A stretch of DNA of 64,000 bases from Geothrix campi (GCF_024609265.1 NZ_JANHMP010000003.1:485497-549496); one strand, 5' to 3'. Counted from the first letter of the stretch, positions 21,516 to 30,114 are shown. Notes: a model not told the origin generated them from the letters alone. Made by a program: numbers and translations.

Positions 21516-22550
21516 TCAGTCTCCCAGGAAGTGCAAGGCCAATCGGCGGTTGAGTTCCACACCTGCCTCCAGCTCGGCAAGGGTGAGGTGCTCCTCCAGC
21601 GAGTGGGCCACGCGGATGCTGCCCGGCCCGGCCAGCACCACGGTGCGGTCCGGCACCAGGGCCCGCAACGTGGGCGCATCCGAGCCGAAGGGCATGGCCG
21701 CGTGCTCGAAGCCGGGAATGATGGGGTAGCGGTCTGGCGGTTCGTCCAGGGTGAGGGCCACCGTGCCTTCGGGCGGCGCCAGGCGGCGTGTCTCTTCGGC
21801 GAAGGTGCTGCCGGGAAGGGTGCGGGCCATGAGCCGGGCCTCCGCGGAGGCGGGCACAGAATTGAGGGCCTCGCCCGCCCGAAGCAGCCCGAGGTTCCAG
21901 ACCTCGGGCCCCAGGGCGGCGTCCACGGGGCGGGGCTGCTCGCGCAGGCGCTGGAGCCAGTCCAGCAGGGGCCAGGTGGCGTCGTGGCCCAGCTCGGGGC
22001 TGCCGCTGTGGGCGGCCCGGCCCGCGCAGTGCAGACAGAGGTGCTGGGCACCGCGCTGCCCCGTGGCCAGCTTCAGGTCCGTGGGTTCACCATTGATGAG
22101 CACGCGCAGCTCCCGCAGGCGGTCCGTCAGGTCCAGGGCCACTGTGGCCCCGGCGCTGTCCGTCTCCTCGCCCACCACGCCCAGCCAGGCCAGACCCTCG
22201 CGGCCCTCGGCCAGCAATGTCTTCACGGCTCCAAGCTGGGCCGCGATCTGGCCCTTGGCGTCGCAGGCGCCCCGGCCCAGGAAGATCTCGCCCTCCAGGC
22301 GCGGCGGCAGGTAGGGCGGCACCGTGTCGAGGTGGGTGGAGAAGAGCACCCGTGGCCGGCCCCAGAGAGCCAGCACATTGGTGCGGCCTTCCGCCACCGG
22401 CTGTTCCACCAGTGCCGCGCCCAGGGACAGCAGAAGCGCCCGGAGATCCGCCAACCCCGCATCCTCCCGACCCGACGTGGTCTCGCCGGCACACAGCTGC
22501 AGAAGGCTGCCGGTGAGCCAGCTTCGGAGATCAGCGGGGGTGGCGTTCAT
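21516..22550 (-). CDS. M20-family deacylase, probable succinyl-diaminopimelate desuccinylase (DapE role)
   Basis: 344 residues. M20 metallopeptidase motifs are STHLDTVPPYLP (first metal His and Asp), GRGACDAKGQIAAQL (bridging Asp), GEETDSAG (catalytic and metal Glu) and a late VAHSLEEHL with the last His. It would hydrolyse N-succinyl-LL-diaminopimelate. ArgE and LysK are sister enzymes, so the role rests on its place at the head of the lysine operon. It is the first gene behind the riboswitch; GAGG lies about seven bases upstream of the ATG. Confidence 0.8.
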   Translation of the reverse strand: MNATPADLRSWLTGSLLQLCAGETTSGREDAGLADLRALLLSLGAALVEQPVAEGRTNVLALWGRPRVLFSTHLDTVPPYLPPRLEGEIFLGRGACDAKGQIAAQLGAVKTLLAEGREGLAWLGVVGEETDSAGATVALDLTDRLRELRVLINGEPTDLKLATGQRGAQHLCLHCAGRAAHSGSPELGHDATWPLLDWLQRLREQPRPVDAALGPEVWNLGLLRAGEALNSVPASAEARLMARTLPGSTFAEETRRLAPPEGTVALTLDEPPDRYPIIPGFEHAAMPFGSDAPTLRALVPDRTVVLAGPGSIRVAHSLEEHLTLAELEAGVELNRRLALHFLGD

Positions 22551-22584
22551 GGAAACCTCGGCGGGCCGACGGTGCCATCAGGAA

Positions 22585-22627
22585 CGCGGAGGGAAGGATC
22601 CCGCCGCCGCGCCTCAGGCCCTCCGCG
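22585..22627 (-). promoter_or_regulatory. Candidate expression platform of the lysine riboswitch
   Basis: On the minus strand the 3' edge of the aptamer reads CGCGGAGGG (22619-22627). It can pair perfectly, nine bases, with CCCUCCGCG at 22585-22593. The first arm includes the conserved GGAGGG junction that the ligand-bound fold needs, so the two states would exclude each other. No U-tract follows, so control is more likely on translation or Rho access at dapE, 35 bases downstream, than by an intrinsic terminator. The pairing is seen; the mechanism is inference. Confidence 0.45.
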
Positions 22628-22782
22628 CCGGGTGACCAGCGCGACAGCCGCCGGGCTTTCGCCGCAACGTCCAGGGGCCGCGCCGATGATTCGCGAACCC
22701 TTCGGCGATCCTCCCCTTTCCCATCGGGTCATCGGGTTCATCGCCCTCGCCGCTGGTACTGATGGGGACCGCTCCTCCATCG
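22608..22782 (-). ncRNA. Lysine riboswitch (L-box) aptamer upstream of the dap operon
   Basis: Read on the minus strand, the segment carries the conserved lysine-aptamer blocks in order: GGAGGAGC (22771-22778), the loop-E-like AUCAGUACC (about 22754-22762), GAAAGGGGAGG directly followed by AUCGCCGAAG (22700-22720), and GGCUGUC with an eight-pair hairpin (CGCGCUGG/CCGGCGCG) and GGAGGGCC (ends 22617). These match the known B. subtilis lysC and Thermotoga aptamers block by block. The closing P1 helix looks weak (GAUGG against CCUGA). It lies between the upstream hydrolase stop and dapE, exactly where lysine feedback would be useful. Confidence 0.82.
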
Positions 22783-22824
22783 GAAGGTCCACCTTCCCAC
22801 ACCTGCGGTCCCTTCCGCAACCGG

Positions 22825-23349
22825 CTAGCTGAATTCTGAAAGCAGAGCCTCGCCCCGGGGCCAGGGTCCGTGCCCCGAGGCGAGATTCAGGTGCCCACAG
22901 GGGCCCAGGTCCACGAAGCGGGCTCCCCAGTCCCAGGCCAAGGCCCGGGCCCGGTCCAGGGCCATGAATGGGTCGTCCTCCGAGGCAGCCACGATGGCCG
23001 GAAACGGCAGGCGATAGCGCGGGATCGGCCCGAACGACCGCAGGATCTCCAGTCCGTCGGGCCGCTCCACGTCCGCCGGGACGGCCAGCAGGGCTCCCCG
23101 AATCTCCCGGTCGTGGCTCTCCGCCCAGTGGACGATGGCCAGACAGCCCAGCGAGTGCCCCACGAGGATAGGCGGTTCGGTGCACGTGGCGAGGGCCTCA
23201 TCCAGGGCCTCGACCCAGTCCACCTTGTGGGGGAAGTCCCAGTTGGGCATCTCCACCCGCTTGGCCTCCCTCAGGCTGGCCTCCCAGAGGCTCTGCCAAT
23301 GGCCGGGGCCTGAATTCTGGTAGCCGGGGACGGTCAGGATCGCGGGCAT
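22825..23349 (-). CDS. RBBP9/YdeN-type alpha/beta serine hydrolase
   Basis: 174 residues, the compact size of this family. The opening LTVPGYQNSGPGHWQSLWE and the nucleophile elbow GHSLG (near residue 64) are diagnostic; the aspartate is in SEDDPFM and the histidine in GPCGHLN. The substrate is unknown. It lies just upstream of the lysine riboswitch on the same strand, so the lysine operon could be read partly from its promoter. It begins 47 bases after the tetR stop. Confidence 0.85.
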   Translation of the reverse strand: MPAILTVPGYQNSGPGHWQSLWEASLREAKRVEMPNWDFPHKVDWVEALDEALATCTEPPILVGHSLGCLAIVHWAESHDREIRGALLAVPADVERPDGLEILRSFGPIPRYRLPFPAIVAASEDDPFMALDRARALAWDWGARFVDLGPCGHLNLASGHGPWPRGEALLSEFS

Positions 23350-23395
23350 GGATCACCGGGGGTCGCCTCCATGGAACGCCTCCCGGCCCGGAAGA

Positions 23396-24001
23396 TCAAG
23401 CCTTGCGCGAAGGCCGGGCGGGCACGAAGGCGTCGGCCAGCTGGTGCACGTAGCCGCTGAGGTCCGTCACCTCTTTAACGGCCTTGGGCGTGGCGCGCAG
23501 CAGCTGGAAGTAGCCCGCATAGGCGGCGTAGGCCAGCAGGGCGCGCTGGCGGGCCTCTGCCTCGGTCAGCCCCAGGGCCATGAAGGCCTCCGCCCCGAAG
23601 GCCAGACGGCGCTCCGTGGCCCGTCGAAGAAAAGGGGCCACCCGGGGGTCCTCTCCGGACACCGCCAGGGCCGCGAAGAAGAGCCCGTTCTCCACATCCT
23701 CGAAGGCGGCGAACAACAGCACCCGCAGGCGCCGCCGGGGATCGGCGATGCCCCCGTAGCGGGTCACCACATCGGCGCTCTGATCCTGCTCCCAGTCCAC
23801 CAGCGCCGCCCGGATGAGGGCATCCCGGCTGTCGAAGTGCCAGTAGAAACTCCCCTTCGTGACCCCCAGGGCCTGGGCCAGGGGTTCCACCGCCACAGCC
23901 GAGACCCCTTCCCGGATGATGAGGGCCTGGGCCGCCTTGACCCAGGCCTCGGGGGACAGGGGCACGGCTGGACGAGGGCGCTTCTTGCGGGGCGTGGACA
24001 T
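23396..24001 (-). CDS. TetR-family transcriptional regulator
   Basis: 201 residues. The N-terminal HTH is clear: AAQALIIREGVSAVAVEPLAQALGVTKGSFYWHFDSRDALIRAAL, residues about 22-66. The rest is the usual helical ligand domain. It is divergent from the rhombotarget/rhombosortase operon, with two overlapping palindromes in between, so it probably represses that operon and itself. The ligand is unknown. An arginine/lysine-rich tail (PRKKRPRP) precedes the HTH. Confidence 0.88.
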   Translation of the reverse strand: MSTPRKKRPRPAVPLSPEAWVKAAQALIIREGVSAVAVEPLAQALGVTKGSFYWHFDSRDALIRAALVDWEQDQSADVVTRYGGIADPRRRLRVLLFAAFEDVENGLFFAALAVSGEDPRVAPFLRRATERRLAFGAEAFMALGLTEAEARQRALLAYAAYAGYFQLLRATPKAVKEVTDLSGYVHQLADAFVPARPSRKA

Positions 24002-24008
24002 GACCGCC

Positions 24009-24036
24009 TTGACAGGTGAACGGGCCAGCTTACCAT
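24009..24036 (+). promoter_or_regulatory. Candidate promoter of the rhombotarget operon
   Basis: TTGACA at 24009-24014 is a perfect -35 hexamer. TACCAT at 24031-24036, 16 bases on, is a four-of-six -10. The palindromic TetR-type operator begins just after it. The -35 lies only eight bases from the divergent tetR start codon. Confidence 0.4.
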
Positions 24037-24037
24037 A

Positions 24038-24060
24038 CCATACCGTATGGCAACCATACG
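24038..24060. promoter_or_regulatory. Paired palindromes, probable TetR operator
   Basis: Two perfect overlapping dyads lie between tetR and the lipoprotein operon: CCATAC-C-GTATGG at 24038-24050 and CGTATGG-CAA-CCATACG at 24044-24060. A further CCATA lies on the left and a CGTAT on the right. The spacing and length fit a TetR-family operator that would block the adjacent candidate promoter. Confidence 0.6.
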
Positions 24061-24085
24061 CAACCGTATTGAGACCGGAGGCCCC

Positions 24086-24904
24086 ATGCGATCACCGCTC
24101 CTCCCGCTGCTCGCCACCCTCGTCCTGTTCATCACCGGCTGCGCCACACCCGAAACGGTCCAGCGTCGCAGTAGCCTGACCGCCTACCTGGGGGTCCGGG
24201 AGGCCCCCACCGCCACTGAAAACACCGGACCAGCCCGCCTGCAACTGCCCCTCCGTCTCGGCATCGCCTTCGTACCGAAGGAAGCGACCGTGCGGAAGGG
24301 GCATGGCGGTGGGCTGGGGGAAGGCCCCGACGGGTTGTTCTCGCCCGAGCAGGAACTCCTCCAGGAACAGAAGGTGGCCGAGGTCTTCCAGGGAAAGCCG
24401 TGGACCGCCTCCTTCAAGGTCATCCCCAGCCATTACCTCACCCAGGGTGGCGGGTTTGCCGACCTGGATCAGGTCGCCCGGACCTTCGGGATCGAAGTCG
24501 TCGCCCTGGTGAGCGTGGACCAGGTCCAGTTCAGCAGCCCCCGCTGGTACTCGTGGACCTACTGGACCCTGGTGGGCGCCTATATGGTGAAGGGTGACAA
24601 GAACGACACCACCACCCTGGTGGACGCAGCCGTCTACCACGTGCCCTCCCGCACCTTCCTGTTCCGGGCCGGGGGCGTGGGCACCGTCAAGGGCAGCTCC
24701 ACCTGGTCCGGGCGGGAGGAGGCCTTCCGACAACAGGCCCGGGACAGCCTCGCCTTCGCCATGACCCAGCTCTCCACCTCCCTTGACCAGGGCGTCGCCA
24801 CCTTCAAGCAGGACATCCTCCAGGGCGCCCGGAAGGATGTGCAGTTGATCGACAAGGCTGGAAACCCGCTGGGCAGTCCCGCCTATGACCCCACCCGTCG
24901 CTGA
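24086..24904 (+). CDS. Rhombotarget-like lipoprotein without a GlyGly-CTERM tail
   Basis: 272 residues from the ATG at 24086, which has GGAG upstream; 13 further in-frame codons exist but run into the operator. A lipoprotein signal ends in LFITGC. The mature protein closely parallels the next gene (CxTPE, RRSSLxxYL, LPLRLGIAFVP, GGFADLDQVARTFGIEVVALVSVDQVQ, RWYSWTY, GAYMVKGD). It stops at NPLGSPAYDPTRR and lacks the C-terminal glycine motif, membrane helix and arginines. It would therefore be a paralogue of a rhombosortase target that is not itself cleaved. Function is unknown. Confidence 0.8.
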   Translation: MRSPLLPLLATLVLFITGCATPETVQRRSSLTAYLGVREAPTATENTGPARLQLPLRLGIAFVPKEATVRKGHGGGLGEGPDGLFSPEQELLQEQKVAEVFQGKPWTASFKVIPSHYLTQGGGFADLDQVARTFGIEVVALVSVDQVQFSSPRWYSWTYWTLVGAYMVKGDKNDTTTLVDAAVYHVPSRTFLFRAGGVGTVKGSSTWSGREEAFRQQARDSLAFAMTQLSTSLDQGVATFKQDILQGARKDVQLIDKAGNPLGSPAYDPTRR

Positions 24905-24926
24905 ACCCGCTCTCCAAGGAGCTCCG

Positions 24927-25787
24927 ATGCCCCGCACCCCCATCCTCGTCGCCGCCCTGGCCCTCTTGGCCATTCTCGGCTGCAACACGCCGGAGACCCA
25001 TGTCCGTCGCAGCAGCCTCATGGACTACCTCTATCCCAAGGAGAAGGCCGCACCCCTGCCCAACCCCGCCGGCGCCCGCCTCAAGCTGCCCCTGAAGCTG
25101 GGCATCGCCTTCGTCCCGGGCGGCCACGCCTCCTGGCGGGTCCAGAACCTCCTGGCCCCCGGTCAGGAGAAGCAGCTGCTGGACGTGGTGAAGCAGAGCT
25201 TCAAGGACCGACCCTGGATCTCCGAGATCAAACCGGTGCCCAGCGCCTACCTCCGCAGCAGCGGCGGCTTCGAGAACATGGACCAGGTCGCCCGGATGTA
25301 CGGCGTGGACGTGATGGCCCTGGTGAGCGTGGACCAGGTGCAGAACACGGATCCCCGCTGGTACAGCTTCACCTACCTCTCCATCGTGGGCGCCTACGTG
25401 CTGCCCGGCGACGCCAACGACACGAACACCCTCATCGACGCCGCCGTCTACGATGTGGCCAGCCACACCTTCCTGCTGCGCGCCCCCGGCCAGAGCCAGG
25501 TCAAGGGCAGCTCCACCTGGGCCTACCGCGAGAAGCAGCTGCGCGAGCACTCGGCGAAGGGCCTGGAGCTGGCCATGGCCGACCTCGCCAAGAACCTCGA
25601 CGCCGAGGTGGGTGCCTTCAAGGCCGAGGTGGCCCGGGGCGAGCGCAAGGACGTGGACGTGGTGGACCGCCAGGGTGTGTCCCTCCGCCAGAGCGGCGGG
25701 CGGAACTTCGGCGGCAGCTTCAGCTGGGTGGAGGCCCTGGGCGCCCTCATCCTCCTCGGCCTGGCGCTGAGGTTCCGGCGGGCCTGA
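24927..25787 (+). CDS. Rhombotarget lipoprotein with GlyGly-CTERM sorting signal
   Basis: 286 residues starting at the ATG behind AAGGAG. The lipobox is LAILGC. The body matches the upstream paralogue. The C-terminus has a GlyGly-CTERM signal: GGSFSWVEALGALILLGLAL followed by RFRRA, i.e. a glycine pair, a membrane helix and a basic end. In characterised systems a rhombosortase cleaves such tails during surface delivery. Its stop overlaps the rhombosortase ATG (TGATG), so enzyme and substrate are translationally coupled. Confidence 0.85.
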   Translation: MPRTPILVAALALLAILGCNTPETHVRRSSLMDYLYPKEKAAPLPNPAGARLKLPLKLGIAFVPGGHASWRVQNLLAPGQEKQLLDVVKQSFKDRPWISEIKPVPSAYLRSSGGFENMDQVARMYGVDVMALVSVDQVQNTDPRWYSFTYLSIVGAYVLPGDANDTNTLIDAAVYDVASHTFLLRAPGQSQVKGSSTWAYREKQLREHSAKGLELAMADLAKNLDAEVGAFKAEVARGERKDVDVVDRQGVSLRQSGGRNFGGSFSWVEALGALILLGLALRFRRA

Positions 25788-26269
25788 TGGACGTCTTTGC
25801 TCTCACCGCCGAGGCCCTTCGGGAGCCCTGGCGCCTCTGGACGGGCCACCTGGTCCACTTCGGCTGGGAGCACGCCCTGGCCAACGCGGTGGCCCTGGCC
25901 GTGCCCTGGCTCCTGGTGGGCAGCCAAGACCGGCGGCGCCTGGCCTTCGCGATGCTTCTGATCCCGCCCCTGCTGAGCCTGCTGCTGCTGCCCTCCCTGG
26001 CCGGAGTTGAGTACCGCGGCGCCTCGGGCCTGGCCTGCGCTCTCTGGGCCCTGGTGGGCCTGCGCCTGGCCGAGCGGCGGGGCTCCGCCCCCGTCGGTCA
26101 GTTGATGCTCGGGGGGCTCCTGCTGAAGCTGGGGATGGAGGCGGCCCTCGGCGGCGGCGTCCTGCTCCACCCTGAAGGCTGGCGGACCCTGCCCGCCGCC
26201 CACCTGTGGGGAACCGTCCTGGGCCTCGCCTCAGCGCTGCCGCCTTGGCCCCGCCCTCGTCCCGCCTGA
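25787..26269 (+). CDS. rrtA: Rhombosortase (rhomboid-family intramembrane protease)
   Basis: 160 residues, a minimal rhomboid with about five to six hydrophobic segments. The catalytic serine sits in RGASGLACALW (near residue 81) and the histidine in AAHLWGTVLG near the C-terminus. The first part, WTGHLVHFGWEHALANAVAL, carries the usual rhombosortase pattern. It cleaves GlyGly-CTERM tails in the inner membrane, and its nearest likely substrate is the gene just upstream. Coupling through the overlapping stop and start supports this pairing. Confidence 0.85.
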   Translation: MDVFALTAEALREPWRLWTGHLVHFGWEHALANAVALAVPWLLVGSQDRRRLAFAMLLIPPLLSLLLLPSLAGVEYRGASGLACALWALVGLRLAERRGSAPVGQLMLGGLLLKLGMEAALGGGVLLHPEGWRTLPAAHLWGTVLGLASALPPWPRPRPA

Positions 26270-26455
26270 CCTCCACCTCCCATGGAGACTCAGGAGAATG
26301 CTGCTCTGCGCCCCACTTGTGATCCCGGGAGGCCAGGGCTGCGCCCGGAGCGACCAGGATCGCGCGGGGGAACGAGCCTTGGCGCTGGTCGGTCCAGGCG
26401 CGCGGCCCCTCTAAGTGGAAGCTGGGGGGGCTAGACTGGAGCCTCGGAGCGCGCC

Positions 26456-27232
26456 ATGTCCCTCGTCATCGCCGGCAAGACCTTCAGCAACCGCCTCGTC
26501 CTGGGCACGGGCAAGTACAAGGACTTCGCCACCATGCAGGCCTGCTACCGGGCCGCGCGGGTGGAGATGGTGACCCTGGCCGTGCGCCGCTTCGACCTCG
26601 CCGCCAAGGGCGAAGACAACATCTTGAACTGGATCCCCAAGGACATCGCCCTGCTGCCCAACACCGCCGGCTGCTATACCCGCGAGGAGGCCCTGCGCGT
26701 GGCCCGCCTGGCCCGCGAGGCCCTGCAGACCGACTGGGTGAAGCTGGAGGTCATCGGCGACCAGAAGTCACTCTATCCCGACAACGAGGAAACCCTGGAA
26801 GCCGCCAAGATCCTCGTGAAGGAGGGCTTCACGGTCCTGCCGTATGTGAACGCCGACCCCATCCTCGCCAAGAAGCTCTGCGACGTGGGCTGCGCCGCGG
26901 TCATGCCCCTGGGCAGCGCCATCGGCTCGGGCCTGGGCGTGCAGAACCCCATGACGCTCCTGCTCATCAAGGAAGTGGTCGAGTCCTATCAGCTGCCCAT
27001 GATCGTGGACGCCGGCGTGGGCACCGCCTCCGACGCCGCCCTGGCCATGGAACTGGGCGCCGACGGCGTGCTGCTCAACACCGCCGTGGCCGAGGCCGGC
27101 GAGCCCACCAAGATGGCCCAGGCCATGGATCACGCCGTCATCGCCGGGCGCCTCGCCTTCGAAAGCGGCCGCATGCCCAGGCGCCTCTACGCCAGCGCCA
27201 GCAGCCCCATCACCGGCGTGATTGGCCGCTAG
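26456..27232 (+). CDS. thiG: Thiazole synthase
   Basis: 258 residues, TIM barrel. Lys96 in [10 protein letters not shown] matches the Schiff-base lysine of known ThiG proteins. Other signatures are [18 protein letters not shown] and [29 protein letters not shown]. It joins deoxyxylulose phosphate, dehydroglycine and ThiS-thiocarboxylate into the thiazole half of thiamine. No thiS, thiF or thiH is adjacent. The 186-base leader shows none of the TPP-riboswitch core motifs. Its last four bases overlap the convergent oxyR. Confidence 0.93.
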   Translation: MSLVIAGKTFSNRLVLGTGKYKDFATMQACYRAARVEMVTLAVRRFDLAAKGEDNILNWIPKDIALLPNTAGCYTREEALRVARLAREALQTDWVKLEVIGDQKSLYPDNEETLEAAKILVKEGFTVLPYVNADPILAKKLCDVGCAAVMPLGSAIGSGLGVQNPMTLLLIKEVVESYQLPMIVDAGVGTASDAALAMELGADGVLLNTAVAEAGEPTKMAQAMDHAVIAGRLAFESGRMPRRLYASASSPITGVIGR

Positions 27233-28137
27233 CCGATCTCCGGCCAGGCCCTTCGAAGATCCCCCGCAAAGGTCTCCAGGGCCCCGGCCAGGGGGGATTC
27301 CCGGCGCCAGGCCAACACCAGGGTCCGCCCAGGTCCGGGGCGGCCGAAGGGGCGGAGGGCCAGGGGCGCCCGGCCCCCTTCCACGGCCGCGCAAAGATCG
27401 GGCAGGAGGGTGAGGCCCAGGCCCGCGGCCACCATCTGCACCAGGGTGGGCAGGCTGGAGGCCCGGAAGTCCACCTCCCGCACCCCCGCTTCGCCGCAGA
27501 AGGCCAGGGCTTGGCCCCGCAGACAGTGGCCATCCTCCAGCAGGAGGAGGGGTTGGCCCTCCAGATCCCGGAGGGTGACCCGGGCCTTCCGGGCCACGGG
27601 ATGGTGGAGCGGGGCTGCGAGCAGAAAGGGATCCTCCCGCAGGGGGGATCGCACCAGGTCGCCCAGGTCCGTCCCCTCCGCCAGGATGGCCGCCTCCAGG
27701 CCCCCAGCAGCCAGCTCCGCCAGCAGGACGGGCGTGCGCTCCTCCCGCAGCTTCAGGCGCAGGCCCGGGTGGGCCGAGGCCAGGGCCGGCAGCACCTCCG
27801 GCAACAGGTACGGGGCCACCGTGGGGATGACCCCCAGGCGCCAGGTGCCCTGGAAGGGATCCCGCCAGGCCTGGGTCGAGACCAGGAGGTCCCGGGCCTC
27901 CTGCAGGATGCGGCGCGCCCGGGCGACCACCTCCTCGCCCGCGGGGGTGAGGAATACCCGGCGGTGATCCCGCTCGAACAGCCGCAGCCCCAGGGTGGCC
28001 TCCACCTGTTGGATCTGGGCGCTGAGGGAGGGCTGGGAGACATGGACCCGTTCTGCGGCCCGATGGAAACCCAGGGTGTCCGCCAGGGCCACCAGGTATT
28101 CCAACTGCCGGAAGGAGAGGTCGGAGGGACGCGTCAT
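27229..28137 (-). CDS. oxyR: LysR-family peroxide sensor OxyR
   Basis: 302 residues from the ATG at 28137. The N-terminal winged HTH is typical LysR ([38 protein letters not shown]). The redox pair is conserved: Cys205 and Cys214 in [11 protein letters not shown], with the same nine-residue spacing as C199/C208 in E. coli. Oxidation to a disulfide would switch on target genes. It is divergent from a rubrerythrin operon whose control region holds a spaced OxyR operator. The longer frame starting at 28185 adds an unsupported tail. Confidence 0.92.
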   Translation of the reverse strand: MTRPSDLSFRQLEYLVALADTLGFHRAAERVHVSQPSLSAQIQQVEATLGLRLFERDHRRVFLTPAGEEVVARARRILQEARDLLVSTQAWRDPFQGTWRLGVIPTVAPYLLPEVLPALASAHPGLRLKLREERTPVLLAELAAGGLEAAILAEGTDLGDLVRSPLREDPFLLAAPLHHPVARKARVTLRDLEGQPLLLLEDGHCLRGQALAFCGEAGVREVDFRASSLPTLVQMVAAGLGLTLLPDLCAAVEGGRAPLALRPFGRPGPGRTLVLAWRRESPLAGALETFAGDLRRAWPEIG

Positions 28138-28192
28138 CGGGGGGGAGGATGGCAGCCCCGATCGGAGATTCCAAGATCCGATCACCCGTCTG

Positions 28193-28229
28193 ATAGCCCA
28201 GGACTATCAAAACGATCTGGAAGAAGTAT
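28193..28229. promoter_or_regulatory. OxyR operator (four spaced tetranucleotides)
   Basis: The spacing matches the OxyR consensus ATAG-n7-CTAT-n7-ATAG-n7-CTAT exactly: ATAG at 28193, CTAT at 28204, ATCT at 28215, GTAT at 28226. The first two elements are perfect, the third matches two of four and the fourth three of four. It lies between oxyR and rubrerythrin, 52 bases ahead of the rubrerythrin ATG, which suits both activation of the operon and autoregulation. Confidence 0.65.
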
Positions 28230-28281
28230 CGGCTCCCCGACACGGCCGGACCTATGTTGGGGACCCGATCCCGGAGGAGCC

Positions 28282-28701
28282 ATGTCCAAACTGAAAGGCA
28301 CCCGCACCCACCAGAACCTGAAGGACGCCTTCGCGGGCGAATCCCAGGCCAACCGCCGCTACCTCTACTTCGCCAAGGTGGCCGACATCGAGGGCTACCC
28401 GGAGGTGGCCGGCAACTTCAAGGAGACGGCCGACGGCGAGACCGGGCATGCCCACGGGCACCTGGACTACCTGAAGGCCGTGGGGGACCCCGCCACGGAC
28501 CTGCCCATCGGCGACACCTCCCTCAACCTCAAGGCCGCCATCGCCGGCGAAACCCACGAGTACACGGACATGTACCCGGGCATGGCCAAGACCGCCCGCG
28601 AAGAGGGGTTTGCCGAAATCGCCGACTGGTTCGAGACCCTGGCCAAGGCCGAGAAGAGCCACGCCGGCCGCTTCCAGAAGATGCTCGAGTCCATCAGCTG
28701 A
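28282..28701 (+). CDS. Rubrerythrin (ferritin-like diiron protein without rubredoxin domain)
   Basis: 139 residues. Four-helix ferritin-like fold with the diiron ligands in [29 protein letters not shown] and [21 protein letters not shown]. No C-terminal rubredoxin CxxC pairs are present, so it needs an external electron donor; the adjacent Fe-S protein is the obvious candidate. It reduces hydrogen peroxide in anaerobes and microaerophiles. The ATG is preceded by GGAGGAG. It is the first gene of a three-gene operon facing oxyR. Confidence 0.9.
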   Translation: MSKLKGTRTHQNLKDAFAGESQANRRYLYFAKVADIEGYPEVAGNFKETADGETGHAHGHLDYLKAVGDPATDLPIGDTSLNLKAAIAGETHEYTDMYPGMAKTAREEGFAEIADWFETLAKAEKSHAGRFQKMLESIS

Positions 28702-28717
28702 TCCCGGAGGGCATGCC

Positions 28718-30112
28718 ATGGCCGAGTTCCACCCGGCGGAGGGCGCCGGCCGCCCGGAGACCACGCCGGGGCGGCGCATCAGCTACCACGCGGGTCCGGG
28801 GACGGTGTACGACACCTCGGATCCGCGCTACTGGGACGAGGGCCTGCTCAAGGAGGAGGTGGAGCGGGCCTTCGAGATCTGCCACGGCTGCCGCATGTGC
28901 TTCAAGTACTGCGACACCTTCCCGGGCCTCTTCAGCCTCATCGACAACCGCCACCATGGCGATGTGCGCGCCCTCACCAGGGAGGAGCGCGATGGCGTCA
29001 TGGACGACTGCTTCCAGTGCAAGCTCTGCGAAGTGCAGTGCCCCTACACGCCGCGGGAGGGCCACGACTTCGCCCTGGACTTCCCGAAGCTCGTCCACCG
29101 CTACCAGGCCCAGCGCCGGAAGCGGCGGGGCGGCACCCTGCGCGACCAGGTCCTGGGCGATCCGGATCTTGCCGCGAAACTGGCCCGGGCCTCCTTCGGC
29201 CTGGCCAACACCATGAACCGGGTGGCGATCCACCGCTGGTTCATGGAGAAGACGCTGGGCATCCACCGGGAGGCCCGCCTGCCGGACTTCGCCGCTACCA
29301 CCTTCGAAGCCTGGGCCGTGAAGAGCGGGCGCATCCAGACGGAGCCCGGCGCCGAGGCCGTGCTCTTCCAAACCTGCTTCGTGCAGAACAACGAGCCCCA
29401 GCTCGGCAAGGACACCCTGGAGGTGCTGGAGAAGAACGGCTGCCGGGCGGGCTGCGTCAAGGGCCTCCAGTGCTGCGGCATGCCCGCCTGGGAGCACGGC
29501 GACCTGGAGAGCCTCCGGAAGCAGGCCCACGCCAACCTGGACGCCCTCTTGCCCCACGTGGAGGCGGGCTCGCTGGTGCTGGCCATCAACCCCACCTGCG
29601 CCATGATGCTGCGCCGGGAGTACCCGGAGCTGCTGGAGGGTGCGGACCGCGAGCGGGCGAAACGCCTCGCGGCCGCCGTGCGGGATCCCGCGGAGTTCCT
29701 CTGGTCCATCCGCAACGAGCCCCGCGCCAACTGGAGCTTCGAGTCCAGCCCGGGTCCCATCTCCTACCACGCCCCGTGCCACCTCCGCGCCCAGAGCATC
29801 GGCTTCAAGGGCCGCGACCTGCTGAAGAAGATTCCCGGTGTCTCCATCGTCTCCGTGATGGAGTGCTGCGGCCACGACGGCACCTACGCCATGCGCGCCG
29901 AGACCTACGAGGCCAGCCGGCGCGTGGGCCAGAAGGCCTTCACGGGCATGCAGGCCGTGGATGAGGCGGAGGTCTGGGCCACGGAGTGTCCCCTGGCGGG
30001 CCTGCAGTTCGAACAGCACGCCGGGCGGCGGGCCATGCATCCCATGACCATCCTGGCCCGGGCCTACCGCAAGGACGGGTTTCCGAAGGCCGTGGATCCA
30101 CGGGTGGAGTGA
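28718..30112 (+). CDS. Iron-sulfur protein with two 4Fe-4S and CCG domains (GlpC/HdrD-like)
   Basis: 464 residues. Two ferredoxin motifs, [11 protein letters not shown] and [13 protein letters not shown], lie in the first third. The C-terminal part has two cysteine-rich CCG modules, [11 protein letters not shown] and [11 protein letters not shown], as in heterodisulfide reductase D and GlpC. It is likely an electron-transfer subunit feeding the rubrerythrin. An out-of-frame ATG at 28713 is not used; the start at 28718 is 16 bases behind the rubrerythrin stop with GGAGG. This rubrerythrin/Fe-S/DUF3501 order recurs in other bacteria. Confidence 0.85.
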   Translation: MAEFHPAEGAGRPETTPGRRISYHAGPGTVYDTSDPRYWDEGLLKEEVERAFEICHGCRMCFKYCDTFPGLFSLIDNRHHGDVRALTREERDGVMDDCFQCKLCEVQCPYTPREGHDFALDFPKLVHRYQAQRRKRRGGTLRDQVLGDPDLAAKLARASFGLANTMNRVAIHRWFMEKTLGIHREARLPDFAATTFEAWAVKSGRIQTEPGAEAVLFQTCFVQNNEPQLGKDTLEVLEKNGCRAGCVKGLQCCGMPAWEHGDLESLRKQAHANLDALLPHVEAGSLVLAINPTCAMMLRREYPELLEGADRERAKRLAAAVRDPAEFLWSIRNEPRANWSFESSPGPISYHAPCHLRAQSIGFKGRDLLKKIPGVSIVSVMECCGHDGTYAMRAETYEASRRVGQKAFTGMQAVDEAEVWATECPLAGLQFEQHAGRRAMHPMTILARAYRKDGFPKAVDPRVE

Positions 30113-30114
30113 CC

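Noticed and set aside
26270-26455. Possible TPP riboswitch upstream of thiG
   Set aside because: The conserved CUGAGA and ACCUGAUCUGG-type core blocks are not present in the leader.
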